DNA of 16,161 nt, taken from positions 1-16,161 of the forward strand of contig JABMNB010000341.1 of NCBI GenBank assembly GCA_013205335.1. The letters run 5' to 3'. The notes under the pieces are model-generated. The model saw only the letters and a list, made by a program, of their open reading frames with translations. It was not told where the DNA came from and did not search any database. The position numbers and the translations under genes are program-made. Shown in pieces: positions 6,137-13,141 of the stretch; position 1 is the stretch's first letter; each line of letters begins with the position of its first letter. This DNA is from Rhodospirillales bacterium. GTDB taxonomy: Bacteria; Pseudomonadota; Alphaproteobacteria; Reyranellales; Reyranellaceae.

Positions 6137-7543
6137 TCAGATCGAGTAGTACATTTTGTACTCGATCGGGGCCGGCTGGTGTTCCCAGTTGTAGACCTCT
6201 TCCCACTTGAGCTCCATGTAGGCGTCGATCTGGTCGTCCGTGAACACGCCGCCCTTGGTGAGGAACGAGCGGTCGGCGTCGAGGGCGTTGAGGGCCTCGC
6301 GCAGCGAGCCGGCGACGGTCGGAACCTTCGAGAGTTCTTCCGGCGGCAGGTCGTACAGGTTCTTGTCCATCGGGTCGCCCGGATGGATCTTGTTGTTGAT
6401 GCCGTCGATGCCGGCCATCAGCATCGCCGCGAAGGCGAGGTACGGGTTGGCCGACGGATCGGGGAAGCGGACCTCGACGCGCTTGCCCTTGGGCGAGGAC
6501 GCGTAGGGGATGCGGCACGAGGCCGAGCGGTTGCGCGACGAGTAGGCCAGGAGCACCGGCGCCTCGAAGCCCGGGATGACGCGCTTGTAGGAGTTGGTGC
6601 TGGCGTTGGTGAACGCATTCAGCGCCTTGGCGTGCTTGATGATGCCACCGATGTAATACAGCGCCGTCTCCGACAGGTCGGCATAGCCCGAACCGGCGAA
6701 CAGCGGCTTGCCATCCTTCCAGATCGACTGGTGGGTGTGCATGCCCGAACCGTTGTCGCCGTAGAGGGGCTTCGGCATGAAGGTCAGCGACTTGCCGTAG
6801 CTGTGGGCGACGTTGTGCAGCGTGTACTTGTACTTCTGCACGTTGTCGGCGGTCTTCACGAGCGTATCGAACTTGAAGCCGAGCTCGTTCTGGGCCGGGG
6901 CCACCTCGTGATGGTGGATTTCCATGGTGAGGCCCATGTCGGTGCAGACCGTCATCATCTCGGCGCGCAGGTCGTTGTGCGTGTCGACCGGCTGGACCGG
7001 GAAGTAGCCGCCCTTGACGCCCGGACGATGGGCGAGGTTGCCGCCCTCGACGGCGATGCCGGTGTTCCACGGCGATTCGTTCGAGGAGATGCTGTAGAAG
7101 CTGCCCTGCATCTGTACGTCGTAGCGGACGTCGTCGAACACGAAGAACTCGAGCTCGGGGCCGAACACGGCGGTGTCACCGATGCCGGACGACTTCATGA
7201 AGGCTTCGGCGCGCTTGGCGGTCGAGCGCGGGCAGCGCGCATAGAGCTGGCCGGTCGAGGGCTCGACGACGTCGCAGCTGACGATCAGCGTGGTCTGGGC
7301 GGAGAAGGGATCGAGCACGGCGGTGGACGGATCCGGCATCAGGATCATGTCCGACTCGTTGATCGCCTTCCAGCCGGCGATCGAGGAACCGTCGAACATC
7401 ACGCCGTCTTCGAAGGTGCTTTCGTCGGTGGCGGAAGCCATGCGGGCCGTGTGCTGCCACTTGCCGCGAGGATCGGTGAAGCGGAAGTCGACGAACTTGA
7501 CGTCCTTTTCCTTGATCAGCGCGAGAACCTGTTTGGCATCCAT
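6137..7543 (-). CDS. glnA: Type I glutamine synthetase
   Basis: This 468-residue enzyme makes glutamine from glutamate, ammonium and ATP, and acts as a cytoplasmic dodecamer. Family hallmarks are FDGSSIAGW (residues 50-58), the metal-site region FGPELEFFVFDD (127-138), NGSGMHTHQS (264-273), the ATP-site segment KPLF, and RIPYASSPKGKRVEVRFPDPSANPYLAFAAML. Tyr397 lies in DKNLYDLPPEE, exactly at the adenylylation position of the enterobacterial enzyme, so this is a GSI-beta form expected to be controlled by GlnE. AGAGGGA sits about 9 nt before ATG 7543. It is the second gene of a glnB-glnA operon with a 55-nt gap, and it ends in a strong intrinsic terminator. Length and motifs are complete. Confidence 0.98.
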   Translation of the reverse strand: MDAKQVLALIKEKDVKFVDFRFTDPRGKWQHTARMASATDESTFEDGVMFDGSSIAGWKAINESDMILMPDPSTAVLDPFSAQTTLIVSCDVVEPSTGQLYARCPRSTAKRAEAFMKSSGIGDTAVFGPELEFFVFDDVRYDVQMQGSFYSISSNESPWNTGIAVEGGNLAHRPGVKGGYFPVQPVDTHNDLRAEMMTVCTDMGLTMEIHHHEVAPAQNELGFKFDTLVKTADNVQKYKYTLHNVAHSYGKSLTFMPKPLYGDNGSGMHTHQSIWKDGKPLFAGSGYADLSETALYYIGGIIKHAKALNAFTNASTNSYKRVIPGFEAPVLLAYSSRNRSASCRIPYASSPKGKRVEVRFPDPSANPYLAFAAMLMAGIDGINNKIHPGDPMDKNLYDLPPEELSKVPTVAGSLREALNALDADRSFLTKGGVFTDDQIDAYMELKWEEVYNWEHQPAPIEYKMYYSI

Positions 7544-7598
7544 AGTCGATCGTCCCTCTACTTGTGGTTTACTGCTTCAGCCCCCAAAGGCCGGGTCC

Positions 7599-7937
7599 TC
7601 ATACGGCGGCGTCACCACGCTCACCAGTACGAATTCGAATCGCGTCGTCGATGCTCGACACGAAAATCTTGCCGTCGCCGATGCGACCGGTATGCGCCGA
7701 GCTGCGGATCGCCTCGACTGCCTTTTCCACCATCTCGTCCTCGATGACGAGTTCGAGCTTCACCTTCGGCAGGAAGTCGACGACATACTCGGCGCCGCGA
7801 TAGAGTTCGGTGTGGCCCTTCTGCCGGCCGAAGCCCTTGGCTTCGAGAACCGTGATGCCTTTGAGGCCGATCTGGTTGAGGGCGTCCTTTACCTCATCCA
7901 GTTTGAAGGGCTTGATGATCGCTTCGATCTTCTTCAT
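7599..7937 (-). CDS. glnB: Nitrogen regulatory protein PII
   Basis: This 112-residue trimeric PII signal protein binds ATP/ADP and 2-oxoglutarate and controls GlnE, NtrB and other targets. It starts MKKIEAIIKPFKLDEVK as in the family. The T-loop segment GRQKGHTELYRGAEYVVDF carries Tyr51, the uridylylation site. The C-terminal signature SSAHTGRIGDGKIFV is complete. The frame extends to a GTG at 7958, but PII proteins begin at the MKKIEA methionine, so I use ATG 7937; GGAG about 13 nt upstream is a weak ribosome site. The gene leads the operon with glnA. A sigma-54-type promoter lies about 60 nt upstream of a predicted transcript start, consistent with nitrogen control. Confidence 0.97.
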   Translation of the reverse strand: MKKIEAIIKPFKLDEVKDALNQIGLKGITVLEAKGFGRQKGHTELYRGAEYVVDFLPKVKLELVIEDEMVEKAVEAIRSSAHTGRIGDGKIFVSSIDDAIRIRTGERGDAAV

Positions 7938-7966
7938 TTGGCTAAAGACACTCCGCACGCAGGCAC

Positions 7967-7992
7967 CGGACCCTTCCGATCAGAAGAGTCCG
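7967..7992 (-). other. Hairpin in the glnB mRNA leader
   Basis: Positions 7967-7976 and 7983-7992 form a 10-bp stem with one G-U pair and a 6-nt loop. If the sigma-54 promoter is used, the stem begins within about 5 nt of the mRNA 5' end. No U-run follows on the minus strand, so it is not an intrinsic terminator. It may protect the 5' end. Confidence 0.5.
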
Positions 7993-8007
7993 TATGAGGG
8001 ATAGGGA

Positions 8008-8023
8008 AGCATACTTCATGCCA
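8008..8023 (-). promoter_or_regulatory. Sigma-54 (RpoN) promoter for glnBA
   Basis: On the minus strand the element reads TGGCATGAAGTATGCT. It matches the sigma-54 consensus TGGCACG-N4-TTGCW at all but two positions, and the GG and GC dinucleotides have the required spacing. A start about 12 nt downstream of the GC would fall near 7997, giving a leader of about 60 nt to glnB. NtrC-dependent sigma-54 control of glnB-glnA is known in proteobacteria. I did not find a convincing NtrC site upstream. Confidence 0.72.
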
Positions 8024-8079
8024 GAATTCTCCATAGGTACGCGCGGGAAATCTGGTTTCAGCCTGTCTGTTTAGAAGGC

Positions 8080-8100
8080 TGATTGGTTAAATTACAATCA
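8080..8100. promoter_or_regulatory. Dyad in an AT-rich promoter region (possible operator)
   Basis: TGATTG at 8080-8085 and CAATCA at 8095-8100 form a 6-bp inverted repeat with a 9-bp AT-rich spacer. Further GATT/AATC words follow at 8097-8111. This AT-rich patch (about 8080-8120) lies 40-60 bp upstream of the aminotransferase start and 140 bp upstream of divergent glnB. The 21-bp span suits a dimeric regulator. The binding protein is unknown. Confidence 0.45.
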
Positions 8101-8138
8101 AATAGTAGATTATTTTTTAGGCAAGAAGAGAAATTCAC

Positions 8139-9302
8139 ATGAAGTCGGCAAACTCAACGATGTCGGGCCTCGGGACGACGGTCTTCGAAGTCATGTCGGC
8201 GCTGGCCCGCGAGCATCAGTCCGTGAACCTCGGACAGGGTTTCCCTGACGACAAGGGTCCTCAGGAGGTCAGGGCGGCGGCGGCGGATTACCTGATGCAC
8301 GGTCACAATCAGTATCCGCCGATGATGGGGATTCCGGAGTTGCGCCAGGCCGTGGCCGAGCATGCCAGGCGGTTCCAGGGGCTCGACATCGATTGGCAGA
8401 GCGAGGTGCTCGTCACATCGGGGGCAACCGAGGCGCTGGCCGACTGCCTGTTCGGACTGATCGAGCCTGGCGACGAGGTCGTGCTGATCGAGCCGCTCTA
8501 CGATTCCTACCTGCCGATGGTGCGGCGGGCCGGCGGCGTGCCCAGGCTGGTGCGGCTGGAGCCGCCGACCTGGCGCCTGCCCAGGGAAGAGCTGGCGGCA
8601 GCGTTCGGGCCCAAGACCAAGCTGATCCTGTTCAACACGCCCATGAACCCGTGCTCGAAGGTCTTCGACCGGGAGGAATTGTCCTTCATCGCGGATCTTT
8701 GCCTCAAGCACGACGTCTATGCGGTGTGCGACGAGGTCTATGAGCACATAATCTTCGATGACCGGCGGCACATCTCGATGATGACATTGCCGGGCATGCG
8801 GGACCGGACGGTCCGCATCGGCTCCGCCGGCAAGAGCTTCAGCCTGACGGGGTGGAAAGTGGGCTACGTCACGGCGGCGCCCGAACTCATGAAGGCGATC
8901 GCCAGGACCCATCAGTTCATGACTTTCACGACGCCGCCCAACCTGCAGTGGGGCGCCGCGACGGGGTTGCGGTTGGACGACGGCTATTTCTCGACACTTG
9001 CCGCCGACATGCAGCGCAAGCGGGACCGTCTGGCGGGGGCCCTCACCGGAATCGGCTTCGACGTGTTGCCGGCGCACGGGACCTATTTCGTCACGACGGA
9101 CTTTCGGCCGCTCGGCTTCAATGGCACCGACGAGGAGTTCTGCCGTCACATAACCGTAAAGGCTGGCGTGACCGCGGTCCCGGTCAGCGCCTTCTATCAA
9201 ACTCCGGAAGCGCCGCGGTACTTCGCGCGCTTTTGTTTTTGCAAGAACGACAGCACACTGGACAGCGCGATCGACCGGCTGAGCGCTTATTTCGGCGATT
9301 GA
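8139..9302 (+). CDS. PLP-dependent class I/II aminotransferase
   Basis: This 387-residue cytoplasmic fold-type I aminotransferase has all the expected residues. They are the LGQGFPDD start, GATEAL for cofactor phosphate (residues 95-100), NTPMNPCSK (166-174), DEVYEHIIFD with Asp198 and Tyr201, the Schiff-base Lys232 in SAGKSFSLTGWK, and Arg364 in ARFCFCKND for the substrate carboxylate. The sequence resembles the kynurenine/methionine/aspartate aminotransferase group (YbdL-like), but the substrate cannot be fixed; Cys at NPCSK replaces the common Thr/Ser-Gly. AAGAAGAGAAA precedes ATG 8139. It is divergent from glnB across a 201-bp regulatory region, and the TetR array follows 163 bp downstream on the same strand, possibly as regulators of it. 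Confidence 0.92.
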   Translation: MKSANSTMSGLGTTVFEVMSALAREHQSVNLGQGFPDDKGPQEVRAAAADYLMHGHNQYPPMMGIPELRQAVAEHARRFQGLDIDWQSEVLVTSGATEALADCLFGLIEPGDEVVLIEPLYDSYLPMVRRAGGVPRLVRLEPPTWRLPREELAAAFGPKTKLILFNTPMNPCSKVFDREELSFIADLCLKHDVYAVCDEVYEHIIFDDRRHISMMTLPGMRDRTVRIGSAGKSFSLTGWKVGYVTAAPELMKAIARTHQFMTFTTPPNLQWGAATGLRLDDGYFSTLAADMQRKRDRLAGALTGIGFDVLPAHGTYFVTTDFRPLGFNGTDEEFCRHITVKAGVTAVPVSAFYQTPEAPRYFARFCFCKNDSTLDSAIDRLSAYFGD

Positions 9303-9323
9303 TCACTAGTATTTGCAGTTTAT

Positions 9324-9352
9324 TGCCCTTAGGATGCAATTGTGCCCTTTGG
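9324..9352 (+). repeat. Direct repeat TGCCCTTWGG, period 19 bp
   Basis: TGCCCTTAGG at 9324-9333 and TGCCCTTTGG at 9343-9352 match at 9 of 10 positions with a 19-bp period, about two helical turns. They lie in the 163-bp gap between the aminotransferase and the first TetR gene. Each unit is close to a CCCTTWGGG half-palindrome, so the pair is a reasonable operator candidate. It may be chance. Confidence 0.4.
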
Positions 9353-9465
9353 GGAGGCCGGCCGATCGACTAGGGATAGAGAGTTGTTGCATTTGCATTG
9401 CCAATATCCGCGTCTTGCAGCCTGATCGGCCCCTCGTGGCACCCTATGGGAAGTTTGCTGCCGAA

Positions 9466-10128
9466 ATGAGTTCCATCGAAGACACTGCGCCTCGACCGAC
9501 GGCCCCCAAGCCCAAGCCCAAGATCGACGGCCGACGCCTGCGCAGCGAGAGAACGAAGCAGCTCATCATCGAAGCCTATCTGGCGCTGCTCCGGGAGAAC
9601 CCCCTGATTCCGGTGCCGACCGCGGCGGACATCGCGGCACGGGCAGGCTATTCGGTCCGATCCGTCTTCGAACGTTTCCCCGATCTGCATGCGCTGCGGG
9701 TGGCGGCGTCCGACTACGGGCTCGCGCATGCGGCAGCACTGGCGCCGGCGCGCGACATCGGCGGCGACCGCGCCACACGCATCAAGTCTCACGTCGAGAC
9801 CAGGGCAGGGACCTGCGAACGCGGCGTCGCGCTGTGGCGGGCGCTGCTGTTCAACGTCGACGAGAACGATGCTCTCAAGATTCGGATCAGGGTGGCGCGC
9901 GAACGCACGATCGAGCGCATGGAACTCATGTATCGCCCGGAACTGTCGGCCCTCTCGGAGACCGAACGCCGGAATCTCCTGATCGCCTTCGAAGCGGTGA
10001 CGGACATAGAGAGCTGGGCGCGAATGCGCGACATGTATGGCCTCTCGTTTGCAGAGGGCTGCGCCGTATGGATCGGGGTCGTGGATCGGATGCTGCCGCA
10101 GACGCCTGAGGGCACGCCGCCTTCATGA
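9466..10128 (+). CDS. TetR/AcrR-type regulator, array copy 1
   Basis: This 220-residue DNA-binding protein begins with a Pro/Lys-rich tail (residues 8-19), followed by a TetR-type N-terminal domain. Helix 1 is RRLRSERTKQLIIEAYLALL (residues 23-42) and the helix-turn-helix runs about 53-73, with recognition helix SVRSVFERF. The ligand/dimer domain spans about 80-215 and includes IESWARMRDMYGLSF. The classical TetR sequence after the helix has a Lys; here it is PDLHALR. ATG 9466 has GGGAAG about 12 nt upstream; the frame is open to 9313 but the extension has no family likeness. The end overlaps copy 2 by the 4 bases ATGA. Repressor function is likely, and the target is unknown. Confidence 0.85.
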   Translation: MSSIEDTAPRPTAPKPKPKIDGRRLRSERTKQLIIEAYLALLRENPLIPVPTAADIAARAGYSVRSVFERFPDLHALRVAASDYGLAHAAALAPARDIGGDRATRIKSHVETRAGTCERGVALWRALLFNVDENDALKIRIRVARERTIERMELMYRPELSALSETERRNLLIAFEAVTDIESWARMRDMYGLSFAEGCAVWIGVVDRMLPQTPEGTPPS

Positions 10129-10742
10129 GCTCGAGTCTAACCAAGATCGACGGTCGTCGCCTGCGCAGCGAGCGGACCAAACAGTTGATCATCGAGGCCT
10201 ACCTCGTGCTGGCCGAGGACCTGTCTCCGCGTGTGCCGAAGGCTGCCGAGATCGCCGAAAAGGCCGGCTATTCGGTGCGCTCGATCTTCGAGCGATTTCC
10301 CGACATTCGTGCCCTTCAGGTGGCGACGGTCGACTATTGCATTGCGCAGATGTCGGCGCTGGCGCCGCCGCGGGGTGCCGACGGCAACCGCAAGAGCAGG
10401 ATCGAGGCGCATGTCCAGACGCGCGGCCAGAGCTGCGATCGTTGGCTGCGCCTGTGGCGATCCCTGATCGTCAATCAGGGTGACTCACCGGAGCTGAGTG
10501 CCCGAATCCGGCTGGCCCGCGACCGCGTGAAAGCCCGAATAGAACTGATGTTCGCGCCGGAGTTCGCCCCGATGTCGCCCGAAGAGCGCCGTCAGGTCTT
10601 GATTGCGCTCGAAGCGTTGACCGATGTCGAAAGCTGGGCGCGCATGCGGGAATTCTTCGGCCTGTCCTTCGACGAGGCCTGCCTGGTGTGGACGCAGGCG
10701 ATCGATCGCCTGTTGCCCGAGAGTTCCAGCGAGGGACCGTGA
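10125..10742 (+). CDS. TetR/AcrR-type regulator, array copy 2
   Basis: This 205-residue paralogue of copies 1 and 3 starts at ATG 10125 inside the stop of copy 1 (ATGA), with GAGGGC about 11 nt upstream. The DNA-binding domain KIDGRRLRSERTKQLIIEAY is identical to copy 1 over 20 residues. The recognition helix is SVRSIFERF (residues 50-58), with PDIRALQ after it. The linker between helices 1 and 2 (VLAEDLSPRVPKAAE) differs from the other two copies. The C-terminal domain carries LTDVESWARMREFFGLSFDEAC, the best-conserved block of the array. The overlap implies translational coupling. It could form heterodimers with its neighbours. The ligand is unknown. Confidence 0.85.
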   Translation: MSSSLTKIDGRRLRSERTKQLIIEAYLVLAEDLSPRVPKAAEIAEKAGYSVRSIFERFPDIRALQVATVDYCIAQMSALAPPRGADGNRKSRIEAHVQTRGQSCDRWLRLWRSLIVNQGDSPELSARIRLARDRVKARIELMFAPEFAPMSPEERRQVLIALEALTDVESWARMREFFGLSFDEACLVWTQAIDRLLPESSSEGP

Positions 10743-10759
10743 CGGAGCGGGCCGAGCCG

Positions 10760-11380
10760 ATGCCCACAGCATCCGCCAAGCCTGCGACTGTGGATGGTCG
10801 CCGACTGCGCAGCGCGCGGACGCGACAACTCATCATCGCGGCCTACCTCGCGCTCCTTCGGGAAAATCCACAGATCCCCACCGCCGCTTCGATCGCCCAA
10901 CGGGCCGGTTATTCGGTGCGGTCCGTGTTCGAAAGATTCCCCGATCTGCATGCGCTGCGTGTCGCCGCAACCGACGAGTCGCTGCTGAAGGCGTCCATCC
11001 AGGTCGCGACCCGCCCCGCCGTCGGCAGTCGCCAGGACCGGCTGAAGGCCCATGTCGAGACGCGGGCGCGCGTCTGCGAGGAATGGCTGCCGTTGTGGCG
11101 GGCGCTCAATGCCAACCAGGGCGATTCGGCGGTTCTCAAGGCGCGGATAGGCCTGATTCGCGAGCTGGTCATCCGCCGCCTCGAGGAAATGTATGCGCCG
11201 GAACTCTCGACCCTCGATGAGCGTGAGCGGCGCCAGACTGTCCTGGCCATCGAGGCGCTGGTCGATTTCGAGAGCTGGGCGCGCCTGCGCGGGCAGTTCG
11301 AATTGTCTTTCGAGGATGCCTGCGATGTCTGGTTGCGGGCCATCGATCGGATCTTGCCGCCAACCCCGCCTGTTTCTTGA
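10760..11380 (+). CDS. TetR/AcrR-type regulator, array copy 3
   Basis: This 206-residue third paralogue has a DNA-binding domain very close to copy 1: about 54 of 62 aligned residues match by eye. The recognition helix SVRSVFERF (residues 52-60) is identical to that of copy 1. Its C-terminal domain includes LKAHVETRARVCEEW and VDFESWARLRGQFELSFEDAC. Two starts are possible. GTG 10739 overlaps the stop of copy 2 as GTGA, but its GAGGGA is only 2 nt away. ATG 10760 has GGAG about 12 nt upstream and is my choice. The gene ends in a 9-bp hairpin that includes the stop codon. It is expected to be co-transcribed with copies 1 and 2. Confidence 0.83.
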   Translation: MPTASAKPATVDGRRLRSARTRQLIIAAYLALLRENPQIPTAASIAQRAGYSVRSVFERFPDLHALRVAATDESLLKASIQVATRPAVGSRQDRLKAHVETRARVCEEWLPLWRALNANQGDSAVLKARIGLIRELVIRRLEEMYAPELSTLDERERRQTVLAIEALVDFESWARLRGQFELSFEDACDVWLRAIDRILPPTPPVS

Positions 11381-11405
11381 CGCTCCGGCTGCCGGAGCGT
11401 AGGAA
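11377..11405 (+). promoter_or_regulatory. Candidate promoter for tRNA-His
   Basis: TTGACG at 11377-11382 and TAGGAA at 11400-11405 are separated by 17 bp. The -35 box is good and the -10 box is poor. A start near 11412 would give a 23-nt tRNA leader. The -35 overlaps the TetR copy 3 stop codon and a 9-bp hairpin lies between the boxes. The tRNA-Leu upstream region has a similar pair. Confidence 0.4.
11380..11400 (+). terminator. Hairpin at the end of the TetR array (possible terminator)
   Basis: ACGCTCCGG at 11380-11388 pairs perfectly with CCGGAGCGT at 11392-11400 around a 3-nt loop, starting at the last base of the TGA stop. There is no U-run after it, so it would be an incomplete intrinsic terminator or a 3'-end stabiliser. 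It separates the regulators from tRNA-His. Confidence 0.45.
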
Positions 11406-11434
11406 GGCGCGCTTCGTCGGGAGCGATCCGCGAT

Positions 11435-11512
11435 GGCGGCCGTAGCTCAGTTGGTTAGAGCGCCAGATTGTGATTCTGGATGTCGCCGGTTCAATTCCGG
11501 TCGGCCGCCCCA
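11435..11512 (+). tRNA. tRNA-His (anticodon GUG)
   Basis: The cloverleaf is complete. The acceptor stem is GCGGCCG with CGGCCGC, the D-arm contains AGCTCAGTTGGTTAGAGC, the anticodon stem is CCAGA/TCTGG with GTG at 11470-11472, and the T-arm carries TTCAATT. The extra 5' G (position -1) faces C73, the identity pair of tRNA-His. CCA is encoded. Only 14 nt separate the 3' end from the next start codon. Confidence 0.97.
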
Positions 11513-11526
11513 ATCGCCCCCAGTCC

Positions 11527-13053
11527 ATGCCGGCCAGGCCTGATTTGCACGATCTCATCCCCCGCGACCTCATGCCCCGCGACGCGCTTGCGCTCCTCGG
11601 CTGCGCGCAAATGGCGAAAGCCGATGCCTTTGCCATTGCCGGCGGTGTCTCGGGCCAGGTTCTCATGGAAGCTGCCGGGAGGGCGGTGGCCGTCGCCGCG
11701 ATGGAACGCCATCCGCGCCGTACCGCCGTCGTCCTGTGTGGGCCGGGCAACAATGGCGGCGACGGCTTCGTCATCGCCCGGCACTTGCACAGGGCGGGCT
11801 GGCCCGTGCGGCTGGCTTTGTTTGGTCAAATCGAGAAATTGAGGGGCGACGCGGCCTGGGCGGCAGGAACGTGGAAAGGACCCATCGAGCCCTGGTCGCC
11901 CGCGCTGCTCGACGATGCACCGCTCGTGATCGACGCCATATTCGGGGCGGGCCTCAGTCGACCGGTCGAGGGCGACATTGCCGCCGCCATCGAACTGGTG
12001 AACGAGCGAAAACTTCCCGTCGTCGCCGTGGATGTGCCGACCGGCCTGCACGGCGACACGGGAGAAATCCTCGGCGGCGCGTTTCAGGCCGAAACGACGG
12101 TGTCGTTCTTTCGGGCGAAGCCCGGCCACTACTCTGTCGAGGGCTTGCGTCGCTGCGGCCGTCTCCGCATCGTCGATATCGGCATTCCGACGGCCGCCCT
12201 GGCATCGATCGGTTGCCAAACCTGGCTGAATGCGCCGGCCCTGTGGGCGCATCTGCTGCTGCGCGGCGACATTGCCGACCACAAATATGCGCGAGGCCAT
12301 CTCACGATCCTCGCCGGCCCTCACGCCACGGGTGCCGCGCGCCTGGCGGCACTGGCCGGTCGCCGCGGCGGGGCGGGACTGGTCACGATCGCGGCTTTTC
12401 GCTCGACGATGGCGGCGTATCAGGCTGCCGAGCCCGGCAACCTCGTCGCCGAAGCCGACGATGGTCCGGAGTTCGCCCATCTGCTGGCCGACGAGCGGCG
12501 CAATGCCATTCTGATCGGTCCAGGGTCGGGCGTAAGCGGCCGGACGAGAGACTCCGTCCTCTCCGCTCTTGGCGCCCGACGTCGGGTCGTTCTGGATGCC
12601 GATGCCATCACTGTCTTCGCATCCGAAGCCGATCTTCTCTTTGGCGCTATTTCGGGGCCGACATTGCTCACGCCGCATGAAGGGGAGTTCCGAAGGCTTT
12701 TCCCCGATCTTGGCGGCAATGCCGACAAGCTGGAGCGGGTGAGGCGGGCGGCGGTGCGGAGCGGTGCGACCATCCTGTTGAAGGGTCCCGACACCGTCAT
12801 CGCCGAGCCGGGCGGTCGCGCCGTGATCAACGTCCACGCGTCGCCGGCTCTTGCGACGGCGGGGTCGGGCGACGTGCTGGCCGGGCTGATCGGCGGTCTG
12901 TTCGCACAAGGCCTCACGCCGTTGGCTGCGGCGTCCGCGGCGGCGTGGCTGCATGGAGAATGTGCGCTGCAGTTTGGTGGTCCCGGCCTGATTGCCGAGG
13001 ATTTGCCCGCTCTGTTGCCTCGCGTACTTCAGTCGTTATCGACCTTTAATTGA
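11527..13053 (+). CDS. nnr: Bifunctional NAD(P)HX epimerase / ADP-dependent NAD(P)HX dehydratase
   Basis: This 508-residue fused repair enzyme converts hydrated NADH or NADPH back to the normal cofactor. The N-terminal YjeF/NnrE epimerase domain (about residues 20-235) has GPGNNGGDG (72-80) and DVPTGLHGDTG (169-179). The C-terminal NnrD dehydratase, a ribokinase-like fold (about 245-505), has KYARGH (253-258), GPGSG (331-335), VLDADA (355-360), LTPHEGEF (381-388) and GSGDVLAG (446-453). Both domains look intact. ATG 11527 and ATG 11572 are possible starts; neither has a Shine-Dalgarno and the domain begins soon after either. The gene starts 14 nt after tRNA-His, so its mRNA leader may be made by tRNA processing. 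Confidence 0.95.
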   Translation: MPARPDLHDLIPRDLMPRDALALLGCAQMAKADAFAIAGGVSGQVLMEAAGRAVAVAAMERHPRRTAVVLCGPGNNGGDGFVIARHLHRAGWPVRLALFGQIEKLRGDAAWAAGTWKGPIEPWSPALLDDAPLVIDAIFGAGLSRPVEGDIAAAIELVNERKLPVVAVDVPTGLHGDTGEILGGAFQAETTVSFFRAKPGHYSVEGLRRCGRLRIVDIGIPTAALASIGCQTWLNAPALWAHLLLRGDIADHKYARGHLTILAGPHATGAARLAALAGRRGGAGLVTIAAFRSTMAAYQAAEPGNLVAEADDGPEFAHLLADERRNAILIGPGSGVSGRTRDSVLSALGARRRVVLDADAITVFASEADLLFGAISGPTLLTPHEGEFRRLFPDLGGNADKLERVRRAAVRSGATILLKGPDTVIAEPGGRAVINVHASPALATAGSGDVLAGLIGGLFAQGLTPLAAASAAAWLHGECALQFGGPGLIAEDLPALLPRVLQSLSTFN

Positions 13054-13078
13054 CCGTTCGGCGGGGTCGGGCTAAGAG
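13050..13078 (+). promoter_or_regulatory. Candidate promoter for tRNA-Leu and tig
   Basis: TTGACC at 13050-13055 and TAAGAG at 13073-13078 are separated by 17 bp, similar to the tRNA-His promoter candidate. It overlaps the end of nnr. The TAAGAG box sits in the loop of a 5-bp CGGGC/GCCCG hairpin (13068-13083), followed by a 6-bp CCGCGA/TCGCGG hairpin (13081-13100); neither hairpin has a U-run. Confidence 0.35.
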
Positions 13079-13141
13079 GCCCGCGATTCGGCCTTCGCGG
13101 CACGCCCCGATGGCTCAGGATGTTCTTTGGGCAGGTTTCGG

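Noticed and set aside
5777..7747. Very long plus-strand open frame of 656 codons opposite glnA and the hydratase
   Set aside because: It runs antisense across glnA, its terminator and part of the hydratase and PII genes, which have unmistakable family motifs. Its product is compositionally odd (His/Arg/Val/Gly) with no domain. Long antisense frames are expected in high-GC coding DNA.
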